Shown here: in pieces, positions 26,505-37,538 of the stretch
Layout: every line of letters starts with the position of its first letter
How positions within the stretch are numbered: position 1 is the first letter of the stretch
Source: Aphelocoma coerulescens
Lineage: Eukaryota; Chordata; Aves; Passeriformes; Corvidae
Reading direction: 5' to 3'
Assembly (NCBI RefSeq): GCF_041296385.1
Contig: NC_091013.1
Span: 72,075,563 to 72,139,562, forward strand
DNA length: 64,000 nucleotides
Program-made: the position numbers and the translations under genes
Notes under the pieces: model-generated
Told to the model about the DNA's origin: nothing
Seen by the model: only the letters and a program-made list of their open reading frames with translations
Database searches by the model: none

Positions 26505-27254
26505 GTGATTAATGTTGCATGCTGCCAGCTGAGAACATCTGCAGAGGGACAGGGAGATGCATCATCTGTCCCTTTCAGACAAATATCATCTAGACAAAAA
26601 AAAGGTTAGTGTGTTTTGGAGAACTCCTTATGTCAGGGTGGTCCCACACTGATCCTATATGGACCTCTCCAGAAAAAGTTTTGCATTAAAAAGAGTATAT
26701 TTACCTCCCTGTGACTGCAGCTCACAGCACATCTCAGAATCTTACATAGCAGCAAGTGATGCAATCACGGAGCACCAGTTCAGAGTAAAGTTGGACAAAA
26801 CAGTTATGCACAAAATTAACTTCTCAGATCTGTACTGGGTAAATGATGATGAAATTCCTGCTCATCTCCTCATATTTTCTGCTCCTTATATTTGAAACAA
26901 AGCACAGTTACACGGTATTTTATCAAATCCTAATTCTTTCTGTGCAACAAACAAGGAATTTTAGAAGCGTTTCAAAATCTGAAATAGCACCTGGACACTC
27001 CCCAAAACATAAGGATTCCAGATTTTGGCATGAGACCATATGCTCTACTTTTAGCCCCACTTGAAACAAATGAGAAACGCTACTTGGAAGCTGTTAATTC
27101 ACAATACTAACCTCTCTCATCTCCGTGTTTATGAGGTTTGAGAAATCATGGTTTGGAGGCACCTATGCTGAGCTGGCCCTGTGCAAACACACTCAGTCCA
27201 AAGTACCTGGGGGTAAAATCTCTTACAGGGTCTTGGCACAGATTTTTCCATTAG
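26505..27254. other. Unannotated DNA, no gene seen
   Basis: Background sequence with frames of up to 78 codons. No repeat is recognised before the CR1 that begins at about 27255. Confidence 0.5.
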
Positions 27255-27465
27255 TTTCTCAACAAAGAGGACCAGAAGACTGGATCACCTCTCCTATGAA
27301 CACAGGCTGAGAGAGCTGGGGTTGTTCAATCTGGGGAAGAGAAGGATCTGGCGAGACCTTACAGCATCCTTTCAGTACCTAAAGGGGGCCTACAAGAACG
27401 CTAACGAGGGTCTTTTTACAAGGGCACTGTTGATAGGACAAGAGGGAATAGCTTTAAACTGAAAG
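27255..27465 (+). mobile_element. CR1 LINE fragment, 3' end deleted
   Basis: A forward CR1 copy from the last part of ORF2. It runs through 'ggatcacctctcctatgaac', 'gctgagagagctggggttgt', 'gagaccttacagca', 'cagtacctaaagggggccta', 'acaagggcactgttgatagg' and 'gctttaaactgaaag'. At that point an intact copy would continue towards 'gattagatattagg' (compare 1-60 of this window), but the sequence switches within a base or two to LTR sequence. The tail and 3' terminus are therefore missing. It belongs to the same subfamily as the copy at 1-249, which begins almost where this one stops. Confidence 0.93.
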
Positions 27466-27622
27466 CCATTATACATGATGGGGCCCTGCTCTCCTGGAGA
27501 TGGCTGAACACCTCCCTGCCCATGGGGAGCAGCAAATTAATTCCTTGTTCCCAGCTTTTACTGTTCTTTCCCTGATCCCACTGGTGAGAGACTGAGTGAC
27601 TGCCTGGGGTTAAACCACCACA
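27466..27622 (+). mobile_element. Endogenous retrovirus LTR remnant, 3' part
   Basis: The 3' part of an avian endogenous retrovirus LTR. Landmarks are 'ccctgctctcctggagatgg', 'ctgaacacctccctgcccat', 'aattaattccttgtt', 'gatcccactgg' and the terminus 'tggggttaaaccaccaca', ending in the CA expected at an LTR 3' end. Compared with the usual form of this LTR the 5' half is absent and there is an internal loss after 'ccttgtt'. There is no adjoining internal region with gag, pol or env, so it is a decayed solo fragment that encodes nothing. It abuts a CR1 copy whose 3' end is missing, so one deletion probably removed the CR1 tail and the LTR 5' half together. Confidence 0.8.
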
Positions 27623-29068
27623 GTGCTCCAAGTGATTAACAGCTAACAATGTTCTGCTTTCTACATTATGGGCCTTGGTCAAGTTCAATAAAGACTGGAT
27701 CAAAGGCTTCTTGTAAATCAGGGTTGCTCCAGGAAGAGAAACAACAGAGATCATAGAGCGAAAGACAATTTCAGAAAGAAAGAAGAATGTTCCAGGCAAA
27801 TAAGACAAGTGAGTGAATGACACGTGGCAGATGATGGCCATGTAGCATACTCTCAGGTATGCTGGAGGTGCCAGCAGAAGGTCTACAGCAAAACCATCAA
27901 ATATTAGCTCTATTAACCTAGATGAAGCCCCAAGACTCTCCTGTGAGGTCACTAATCTTCGGAAACTGTGCATACCGAAGTTGGAAAGAGAAGATATCAA
28001 CACCAGACAAATAGGACTCACTGCCTTGAAGACTATGAGTACTGGTTTGGGGACTTGTAAAAGTTTTATCATAATCTCTGGGAAAATCCCTGCCTTAAAC
28101 ACAATTTAGATTAAAGCTTTAGTACCTGGGAAATTGCTTCTCCCCCTCAGACCAAGATTTTTTCTTAATGCCTTTTTATTGCTGTGTTGCTGACACAGAA
28201 ACTTGGTGCTTTTTTTTTTAAATTCCCATTTTATGTTATAATCCTTCTTTGCAATTGTATTATTATTATTACTTATTATTATTACTTATCTATGTCATTA
28301 TTGTTAAAGTAGAAAATGAAAAACTTTATGAAGAAAATTACAGCAATTAAACTTGGACATGAAATGGAAGACTTTTAACAATTCACTGCACTTCCATGTG
28401 CAATCTGTAGCCACAGTTTATATGAGCAGGGAATAGCAACAGGCACCCAATTCTCCTGGGAACATTATCCATGAACTATAAGCTGCTAAAAGTTTTTGGA
28501 GACTAGAAAGGGAAAGGACATCTTTTCTTGTACCTCACAGCCATTTCTTGTAACTGAAGTTCAACTCGATCAGGGCCAGACTGTAACTTTTTTTCAGTCT
28601 AGGCAGAGCCTCATTCTTCAGGCAGTCCCATTACATTTATTTATGGAGCAACATCTTGTTGAGTGCACTGTTGGCAGGATCTGACTCTGCACAGATAAAT
28701 AAATTGCCCCATACAGCTTCAAATGTCACTGTCACACAATGGAAAATATCCCAGGTTAGATAGATGTGCTGTGACCAACACACTGAGAACTTTTTTTCCC
28801 TTCTGCTGATTGATTGAAGAATTATACCCATGAAATGGGATGATTTACACAACTGCACTGCCTCTTGGCTAGAATAAGCTTTTGCCAGTCAGATGCTCCT
28901 GAAGGATGTCTGCTTGTGGCATAAATCTGATGTAATTTGATACACAGCATGGCATGCAATCAAGATGAAATGATCCTTAGATAATTTTTCCATGTGCAAT
29001 CATCTCAGGAAGACAATTTTAATGATGATATTTTCTTTTTTATTAAGTTCTTTGGACTATTTTTTCAG
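27623..29068. other. Unannotated DNA with an ATT microsatellite
   Basis: The longest frame of the window (228 codons, minus strand, 27416-28102) covers part of this stretch. Its C-terminal third is simply antisense to the CR1 and LTR pieces. Its N-terminal two thirds, from 27623 to 28102, has hydrophobic runs but matches nothing I know. A T-rich tract lies near 28211 and an (ATT)n tract at 28258-28290. No other gene-like signal is present. Confidence 0.45.
28258..28290. repeat. (ATT)n microsatellite
   Basis: An interrupted (ATT)n tract in which the unit 'tattattattactta' occurs twice in tandem. Likely length-polymorphic. Confidence 0.8.
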
Positions 29069-29109
29069 ATAATGAAAAATTGCATCCAGGAGAAGCAGTT
29101 ATTGTCAAG
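29069..29109 (+). other. Candidate 41-base microexon (unproven)
   Basis: A short segment between a strong acceptor ('ggactattttttcag') and a good donor ('caag|gtaata'). In the only fully open frame it completes one codon and then reads NEKLHPGEAVIVK, ending on a codon boundary. The two other frames have stops at once. The pattern 'L-x-P-G-E' followed by alternating hydrophobic residues is seen in immunoglobulin-like beta-sandwich domains such as ASH/MSP-type domains, but 13 residues cannot establish a family. A chance match of splice-like strings is a real possibility. Confidence 0.2.
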
Positions 29110-32100
29110 GTAATATTTCGTTAATCTTTTACCTGGGGTCAATATCCTAAAAAAAGAGAGGACATAGCTCTCACTGAAATACTCAATAATGAAGGCCTTT
29201 TCCAGACTAGACTTCCACAGTGCTTCCTCATTATCACAAATGCTTATCTCCCACTTTTAACAGTCCCAGCTTGGTTATGCCAGTGTTTCACTTGTTTGTT
29301 TCTCCCTTTTTCTTCCGCACTCATATTCCTGTATTTTTGCTTCCCTCTAAAAAAACAATAGGAATGGGAAGGCTTAGGATTGGCAAGCATGAATATAAAC
29401 AGATAACAGCATTTTAAAAATATGTGACTCTTTCCAGTCTCAGTCAAAGCACCATGCCTGCTCAACAATAGGGATAATCCACATCCAGGACTGAGCTGAT
29501 GAGCTAGCAGTGGAACCTACTCCAGCCTGATCAATCACCATGTTCCACTTCCCCAGTAGTGATTAGGAGGAAAAACCTAATCTAATGAAATTTCTTTTTT
29601 ACTAAGAAAAAGCCTAGCTCCTGTGCTGCTAATGTTTCAAGCTCCAAGAAGGCACAGGTTTTTGCTACATGTCTAGACTTTTTTTCTGAAGTAAAGGCAC
29701 ATTGATATCAGTGTTACCAAGAGTGAAAACTTCCATGTGACATTCAGAAACTGGTTCCAGAACAATTTAATTTCATCTTTTATGGCTTGCTTCTCCCAGA
29801 ACAGCTCTTCATGGAGGTGGGATTAGCGATTAAGAGATGTGGAGGGTGGAACACATATGTCTGTGAAAACTGGAATTAATGTGATTATGCTAAACAGAAC
29901 ATATTCTGGGCATCAGTGGTTTGCAAAGATTTAATGGAATGTGCCCCAAGCATAGAATATCTTCTCTGGAAAATAAAGCATGGTATTCAGAGAAGGCTGG
30001 GATAAAGAGGTATTTTACGGGCAAGCAGAGGAAAATCAACTGTCACTTTATATGAAACACCTTCCCTTTGTTCTGCTCTTTTAATTTCCACCATAATAAA
30101 GCAATGATAAGAAATTTATGATTCTGAAGTATTGTTAGTGCCGTATTTTTCCTCACTGAAAAAAAAAAAAAGAAAGGAAACAAACAAAAAAAATACAACA
30201 CAAGCAGATAATAAACTGATCAATGCATAAGAAGTATATTGGGCATTAATGTTATCAGCTGCTACTCATTCTAATACTCCACCATTGGGTCTTGTTCTGC
30301 GAAGAGACTGTTCCTTAGATGATATAAGAAACTCTGAAATATTTCCCCAAGTCCAGGAAATGTCACTGTTTTGATGTTACAATTTGACCGGTTTCATGAA
30401 CCATGAACTCATCCAGAAGGGCAAACAGTCCATGATGCCAGTAATTCTGATTGCTTCAGAAAATACATACACCCAGACCTGTGCACAAGGGTTTCTCCAG
30501 CCAAAGAGCATATCTTTTTTATTATTACACACGTGATCACAAAAGAATTCTGGCTTGTGCTCATGCCTGTTGCTCACCTTGTTCTCAACCATCCCACATA
30601 TTCTGCAAGCATATTTTATATATCCTGTGCAGTGACAGATGACTGCAGTTTCATGTTGTAGCATGGTGGTCTGTTGTGACACACCAGCAGAGTGAAAAGT
30701 AGGACAGGCCATTTGCAAGGTAACATGGCTTTTTAGAAACCAAGATGTTGCAATTGTTTCACTTCATGGTGTCCCTAAATGCCACATCTACTTTTCATGG
30801 CTTAGACAAGCAATTCCTCTCACAGTGCTCCAAGGCATTTCTGCATAGTGGAGACTACTCCAAGCACAAAGCAAATGTTCAGTGATTCAGAGTGTTGTGT
30901 CTACAGAAAATAGACAAGAATACCTCTTCACCTTGGCCACAGGCATACACATGAACGAACTCTTGTCTACTGGTTTGGCTTCGGAGCCAGAGTCAAAGCA
31001 ACTACAAGATACAAGATACTCTCAAATGACAGAAATCTGCACCTAGGTAACTCTAACAGGAAACAGCTGCATGTAAGTGTGCTTATTTGCATTGTTTTAT
31101 CCCACTACAGAATTTATAGTATTCAAAACTGTGTTCCAGATGTGTTTGGTTCTGAACAGAACATACATACCCTTTCTGTGCACAGCAGCACTTGTAGAAC
31201 TATAGCCCAGTAACGCCTAAATTTCACATGCAGAATCCCACATATGCAGCAGCAGAAATACCCTGCACCGTCTGCACTGGCAAGAGGTTGCCTTCAGAAA
31301 AAAAAGACAACTTACCCAAGCATTTGTGCACAAAGTATAGCAAACTACAAGGTGTATGCTAAGACAGTGTGCTTACTAGTGATTAGTTATTCTGAGTTGT
31401 ATATTCAAAACTTCTTTGACCAAATACTGAGAATTACAAATATGGGTGTCCACTGGAGACGTGGTACAATAGAGAATTCTGAATATTTTCTTTATTGAGA
31501 AGGTAAAATTAGGCAATTAGACCAGACTACACTAGCAAAACTGAAGAGCGGAGTAATTTTCATAACACAATTGATTTCATACCACATGGTGCCATTTAAG
31601 GGATTATAACAACTCACCAGGGTAATATCAAACTTGATTAGAAGCCAAGGGGCCTGATTGTTATCTCTGTTAAGCCAGACAAAATGTAATTGACACCAGC
31701 AACTCTCAATTTGCACCAGTGTAACTAAAAGGAAAGTCAAGCACTGTATCTTTCACCTGGCTAAGTCATTTTCGTATCTTTGAGTGATTACCAGTGATTG
31801 TTTCAACCCTCTTGAAAATATCTAAAGACAGTGTCTCTGGTATTTTCACAGCTAGTATGCTGATATTACACGGGTTTGAGTGCCTTTATATAAAGAACAA
31901 TTCACACAGCAAACACAAGGAATATCTTATGTAAACTTGGATAAAACTTTTAACATGCTCTGCATGCCAAGACCTTTGCCCCACCACAAGTAAATTTCTA
32001 AAGATAATGGGATGAATTTTTCCAGATATTGAGGTACACAGGGAAGGAAGTCAGATCTGGGAAGCTTTTCAGGATCTCCCAAGATAGGTATCACAGATCA

Positions 32101-33603
32101 CAGTCAACAGATATTTCAGAGCTGGATTCATCTGAACTCAGATATTTACAATGCAGGTAAATATGCACAAGATTGTCCACAGTGGTTAAAACAGTAACTT
32201 AGTAACAGAAGGATTTATCTCATCTTAGATAAAAACTGTCATATATGTAAATGTGTCCCCAAAACTGAATATTTCTCCTGTTGGGAACAGAAGGCACAGT
32301 TAAGGGTGACCAGCTCCAATATATGTGTCTATATTACACACAGTTTTAGTGCATGGAAAGGAATCCCATGTTTTGTATCCTCAATCCTGACTATGTAGAT
32401 TAAGTTCTATTTTGCTTCCATTTTGGCCTGCTCCAACCGTGAATCTTCCTCACTGGTTTGCTAATGGGAGCACCAGTGCTGCTGGACACAGATGAGGGAC
32501 CATCAACTCCCAAGACTTTGGCCCAAGGAGATGGCCCCTGGTACTTTTTGTACTGTTACACAAGTAATCCACTGAGGCAGCATCAATGCAGGGGTAAAGT
32601 ACAACAGTTTTTACATAAATTAAACATTTTCTGGGACCATCTTCTGTCATTGAAGCTGCCCTGGAATAGCCCCTGTCCACTACTGAACACTTACCATTCA
32701 AAAGGTGCTCAGTGGTGCCATTCCTAAGTGTTAGTAGTGATCTTTCTTTAATAAGGTTACCTTTCTCATACACATAGCTGCATGTTGTGTTCATTACCGC
32801 TGGGTACAGCTGAGGCCCCAACATCCCCTTTCTGCAGCAGATCAAAACTGTGGCACCACCAGGCTGAATGTCCTTCATGGGGCCAAGGCTGCACCAAGCA
32901 GATTCCTATGTCCTGGTCCCATCACGCACAAGCATCCCATTGGTTTTATGGCACATTCTGTCCACGGAGGAGAGGGACTTCAACCAGCAACCCCAGAATT
33001 GTATTTAAACTTGAAAACAGAAGGAGCCAGAATCAATTGAGATGTGGATGAGGTATAATATGCATTGAAGATGAAGTAATCTGGGGTTATTCACCTCTGC
33101 TGGTGAGCTGCTAGAAAGAACCCTTGCAGAGCAGATGTTCCCTGCAGAAATAATGACTGTCCATAAAAAAACAAACAGCATGTCATTACTTCTCAGCCTG
33201 AGTTCCAATTTTCTCTGCTCACCACTAACATACCTGCCAGCTTACCTTCTCCATTTTCTATAAATTTACTTTCATTTTTATTCTAGTTTTATTTTATCAT
33301 CTACTGAGTATCACAAGTGTCAGGTAGATAACACATTCATTTACCTATATGAACACACCTTTATAACTTCAAACACTGACAGGTGATTTGGTTAGAAGAC
33401 AACCTCTCATGAAAAACTTTGTCTAAATTTACACTCTAAGAGCAATACAAAAGTTTATACAATTTTAATTCTGTTTCAGTCAAGGCTTTCTCTAAACAAA
33501 TAAACATCTATAATTCACACCTTGGAGAGGTTGAATACCACTTGAGAGGACGGCTGTAAACTAAAGCAAAACTGATTAGCCAATTTTCCTCCTCTGTGCT
33601 GAG
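29110..33603. other. Unannotated DNA, no confident gene
   Basis: Background sequence with an A-rich tract at about 30159-30192 and a probable ancient repeat at 31649-31740 (listed separately). A 142-codon minus-strand frame at 32450-32878 is uninterrupted and contains a donor-like 'atg|gtaagt' read on the minus strand near 32690. I do not recognise its product. Confidence 0.45.
31649..31740. repeat. Probable ancient amniote interspersed repeat
   Basis: The segment has 'ggggcctgattgttatctct', a middle 'aattgacaccagcaac' and 'ttgcaccagtgtaact'. This order resembles an old repeat frequent in turtles, crocodilians and birds, which carries 'ggcctgattctgatctc' and 'acaccagtgtaac'. Divergence is high, so the assignment is from memory of the motif order and needs a repeat-library search. 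Confidence 0.35.
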
Positions 33604-33900
33604 TGAGCCCCCAGAAGGAAAACCACCTGCACATGAAACTCAGAATGATTCAGTTCTTGCAATGGGAAGCGTGGTGAGAAAGAGCTCTGCTGTGCCAGGC
33701 AGTTTGAGGCCAGCAGCATCCACGGGCTCAGCTGAGGAAAGTCCCAGGGCCTTCCTTGAAAGCAGAGAGGCTGGCAAACTGGACACCCTTCCCAAAGAGG
33801 GGCCCGAAAGCCATTGCACAACCAAAATCCCCAGCTTTGGTCCTGCCCTGAGCACAGACCTGGCCCCTTTGACTGCTGAAGCCAAATTTCTCTGCAGCAG
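33604..33900 (+). other. Candidate coding exon (unproven), 297 bases
   Basis: The best exon-like segment in the window. It is locally GC-rich and open for 99 codons. A branch-like 'actgatt' and the pyrimidine tract 'ttttcctcctctgtgctgag' precede it, and the donor 'gcagcag|gtgaca' follows. The frame ends in a TGA that overlaps the donor, as expected if the frame is real only inside the exon. Codons are mostly purine-first. The product would be S/P/A-rich and probably disordered (for example SAVPGSLRP and STGSAEESPRAF). It is a symmetric exon, starting on the third base of a codon and ending after the second, so it could be a cassette. A second, stronger donor-like site ('aaagg|gtaagt') lies 49 bases downstream and would include the stop. 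I do not recognise the protein. Confidence 0.3.
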
Positions 33901-35194
33901 GTGACATGTCCAGGCAGAATCCTTCTAGGAAATATTAATGGTAAAAGGGTAAGTATTTCAGGCATCAGCGTATGGAAAATGGACCTAAGGGACACCTGTG
34001 TGACATTTTCATTAGTGTCCTTATCCTCTGCAGCTTATGGCTTGGCAGAGGGGGTTGGTGTCTTGCATGTAATTTTCGTCCTTCTTTGATCAAAATATGC
34101 CCAATGTATGAGTGCTATATAGAAAAAAAAAGAAGAAAGAAAATCATATTTCAATCAAGATATTAGCAGCTAAAAAAGCTATCATAGCAACTGGAAACCA
34201 TAAAGATTTAATCTGCTCTGACCATGCTCTGTCCTTCCACTCCTGCTGCTGATTAGGCATCACAGGCACCATCTTCACAGAATAACAGAAAGAAATCCCT
34301 CAGGAAGTCATATTGTTTCTCCTGTAGGAGCAGGCAGAAAATTTCTCCAGACCCATGACTCCCCACTGGCTAATTACATCTCACTAGTGAGGCACAATAG
34401 CAGAACTTCTAACTTCTTTTATCATATTTCTCCTGGCCAAACTGTCTGCAAACCACGCCCCGAAAGTCAGCAGTGCCAGAAAGCAGGAGGAACAGACACT
34501 TTGGTGATCCTGGTCTGAATGAGTCATCCCAAATTTCCACATGTGCTATGAGGCCAAGCGAGAAACCTCCATGCTGGCAAATTCAGGAGCAAAACTCCCT
34601 ATTTTCTCAGCTGGTTTTCATTTCTGATGCCACAGTGATGACTGCACTTGGTACACGCAGTGGCACTTGTGCTGTCACATGCTGCTGTCACTAGCATAGC
34701 AACCCACAATCAGTGTGAGGCTAGCAAATCTACTGAACTGTGCTGTTCAACGAAACAGCAGGTCCTTTGTACACCATCTATAACTGTAAGTGAACAATTT
34801 CCGTAATGGTTTTGTCAGTCCTTTCTAGAAGCAGTACTAATGAACAACAAATAAAATGAAATTCAGCTGCTAAAAGAAGAACAGGACAATCTGTTGAAGG
34901 AAGGGAAGGGAAATTATTGTCATAAAACATTTGCATGGCCATGTCAATTCTGCACAACACAGAACAGAGATCACATCCTTCCCTTAACTTCTTGTTGCTG
35001 CTAAGACAACTCCATCAATGTAAAACACGCAATGCAGAGTCCAGTGCCGAGACCTGCAAAGGAGATGAGTTGGCTAGTAGGCTTTGCTAGAAGAGAGAAA
35101 GCGTGTTGGTGCAAAGGGCAGGATGGCTGTGGTGGCTGTGGAAGACTGTCTGACACAGGAACCCAACCAAGCACAGAGACAATGGGGATATAGT
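33901..35194. other. Unannotated DNA, no gene seen
   Basis: No repeat or gene recognised. Two 'catagcaac' motifs (GTTGCTATG on the reverse strand) lie at 34183-34191 and 34695-34703. A short A/G-rich tract lies at about 34123-34142. Confidence 0.5.
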
Positions 35195-35380
35195 GAGAAT
35201 ATCCCAACAATTAGCAGGGGCTTTTTGTTCCCAGAACTGCCACTGTTTTCTTGACTGATTCAGGCTCTAGGGAACATCACTGGGAGATCCTAGGAGTACC
35301 ATCAGGAAGTCCAACAACAACATCTCCTCCCCACCCCTTCTCACTTCTGCCTCGTATATTCCAGCAGCAATATATCTGCC
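35195..35380 (-). repeat. Unclassified LTR-like repeat, copy A (reverse)
   Basis: Read on the minus strand, this segment matches copy B at 37357-37538 over about 180 bases. The shared order is 'cagatatatt', a purine-rich run ('aaggggtggggaggaga'), 'tgttg', 'cctgatggt', 'ccctag', 'caagaaaacagtggca', 'ttctgggaac' and 'tgggatattc'. Similarity in the core is roughly four bases in five. The purine run directly before TGTTG looks like a polypurine tract beside an LTR start, so these may be 3' ends of an old endogenous retrovirus. I do not recognise the family, and similarity fades beyond the core. Confidence 0.6.
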
Positions 35381-37356
35381 TAAGCTGGGAGTTACTGAGC
35401 CTTCAGGAAAAGCTATTCCCTCCAGCACTGAGTTTGAGGTCTTGTCCCAGGGTAAGACAAAAATGACATGTAGCAAGCATATGCAGATAAAGGAGATCAC
35501 AAAGCACTTCACAGTATCAGTTCATGAAGCCTATGTGGAAAGCCCTTTGCAGGAGCAAAATCCTATTCTAGGAAAGGATCCGCATCCTTGCTCCCCCCAT
35601 CAGTTTATTCCAGGTGTTTCATACCACATTTGAATAGAGGATCTCCTTTACTTGGTGCTTCTTAGACTATTTGCAGACCATCTTTCACAGAATATTACTT
35701 GGGTTATCTATCTGAAAGTCAAAATGTGGATCCTACAGTGTATCACAGGAAATTGCATCAGTGAAGTTAATTAATGTTTTCTGGAGCAAAAGATCATTAT
35801 CCTTGAGGGAAGCACAGAGAAGTGCATACCTGACACAGCTCATCTTGACTCCCTTAGGATGCTTCACTGCTCAACATAACAGTGCTGGCTATAGACTGGC
35901 CTTCCTATACCAAATTTATGATTTTAGATATAGAAGAAAAAGCAGATTTGAGATTGGCAAACAGAACACGTTACAAGAAGGCGAACCTCTATAACTTATC
36001 CTCTCAGGTGTTCACGGCCTAAAGCAATGCACTGCAAGTACTAACGGAGTGAAATCTGACAGCCTGTTTACATTATGAGGTTCTTATGCATCCATATCTT
36101 TGCACAGATAAAGAAATACTCTGGCTCTTAAAAAAACTCTTCCCAACAAAGAAATCCAAATCAAGAAATTGTCTCTTCTCTACCACCACTTTGAAAAACA
36201 CTTAGGAAAGGTTTTCATTTCAGTTCCAGAGATCTCTGTTGATGCACCTTTGTGGGAAGAGAATTCCAGCAGCACATACATCTGTAGGTCCTAACACTGG
36301 TTTGCCAGGATGGGGGCTTAGTCATGTTCACTGAGGTGACTGGTAGGTATCTACTGTGCTTGCTTGCATTGCACCACCTCCCTCACAGTGCTAGTCATTC
36401 CTCCTTGGAATTTCTCCTATTTTACTACTGCACCTCTAATAGAGCATCAGAAAACATTTGCACTAATACCAGGATTGGGACGTGACAGACACATGTCTAA
36501 TTCATATGCTCTGGGGTTTAAGAATTTCTATTCTTCTCCCTGCTCACATATTTAACATGGCTCCATTAAATGGCAGAATGGGATAGTGCCAAATGTTTCT
36601 TTCTCACTGAAAAAGAGACAGCTATTTAAAGAATGTTGTTACACTAGCCACATTTCATCACCAAAAAATGAATACCTGTAATTACAATATCTGTGATTAT
36701 ATAATGTCAAACACAGGAAAAATAAGCAGTCCAACATTTTGAGGAAAAAATTGTAACCTGTACTATCCACATTCAGGCTAAAAGTACTGGATCTTGTCCC
36801 AGCCTCAGTAATAAAATATACCCAGCAGTAATTGAAAGACAAATGAATCTGATTATAATCTTACCATACTCTAGCTTTTGCATTCCTCAGCTATGTAGCA
36901 AACAGATGGATAAATCCCATTACATGCACCAGGAGACAAATTTTTAAGGTATCTCTGCAAACATCAGTTCTCTTCACACTTAAATATTTCTGGCCTTGGA
37001 GCTTGAGTCCTATTGCATTACATCTGTGAAATATTTGGCCATTCATTCATAATGCATTTTGACACTGGCAGTGGACCCACTGATCAAAAATACTGCTGGG
37101 TTTGTGGGTTTGCCTTCATATTCAGATGGTGGCAGCCCTGGCTTCCTTTTCACCTCAGCCCTGATGTCATTCATGAGGGTTTGAAAGCTTGTCCCCAAGG
37201 AGCTGAGCAGCCCTTTTGGAGGCTGTGGTGGGGAGACACACCTGGAGTGAACCAGAGTCTAGTGGGAGGCTATACACAATGCCAAAATCCCCTCCAACAC
37301 CTGAGAGGGGGCAGAGGCCTTCCTAGTTCACAATGGCTCCCTAACACCAGACTTTG
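35381..37356. other. DNA between the two inverted repeat copies
   Basis: About 2 kb of background sequence with frames of up to 114 codons (37013-37357, plus strand). I saw no transposase, reverse transcriptase or other mobile-element protein, so nothing suggests that the two flanking copies are terminal repeats of one element. Confidence 0.5.
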
Positions 37357-37538
37357 ACAGATACATCCCTCCTGTAAGAAGCCATGCAGAATTGAGAAGG
37401 GATAGTTGGTCTAGGGAGGAGATGTTGCTGCTGGACCTCCTGATGGTGTCCCTGGGAGCTCCCTAGGGCATGAGTCAGCCAAGAAAACAGTGGCATTTCT
37501 GGGAACTAGGAGCTCCCGTTATTTGCTGGGATATTCAC
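37357..37538 (+). repeat. Unclassified LTR-like repeat, copy B (forward)
   Basis: The forward counterpart of copy A at 35195-35380. It reads 'cagatacatc', 'aattgagaagggatag', 'ctagggaggaga', 'tgttgctgctggacctcctg', 'gggagctccctagggcatga', 'caagaaaacagtggcatttc' and 'tgctgggatattcac'. Relative to copy A it has a short deletion before 'ccctag' and an insertion inside the purine run. The possible LTR start (TG) is at 37423. Both copies share about 65 bases upstream of that point, as expected if some internal element sequence was retained. Confidence 0.6.
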
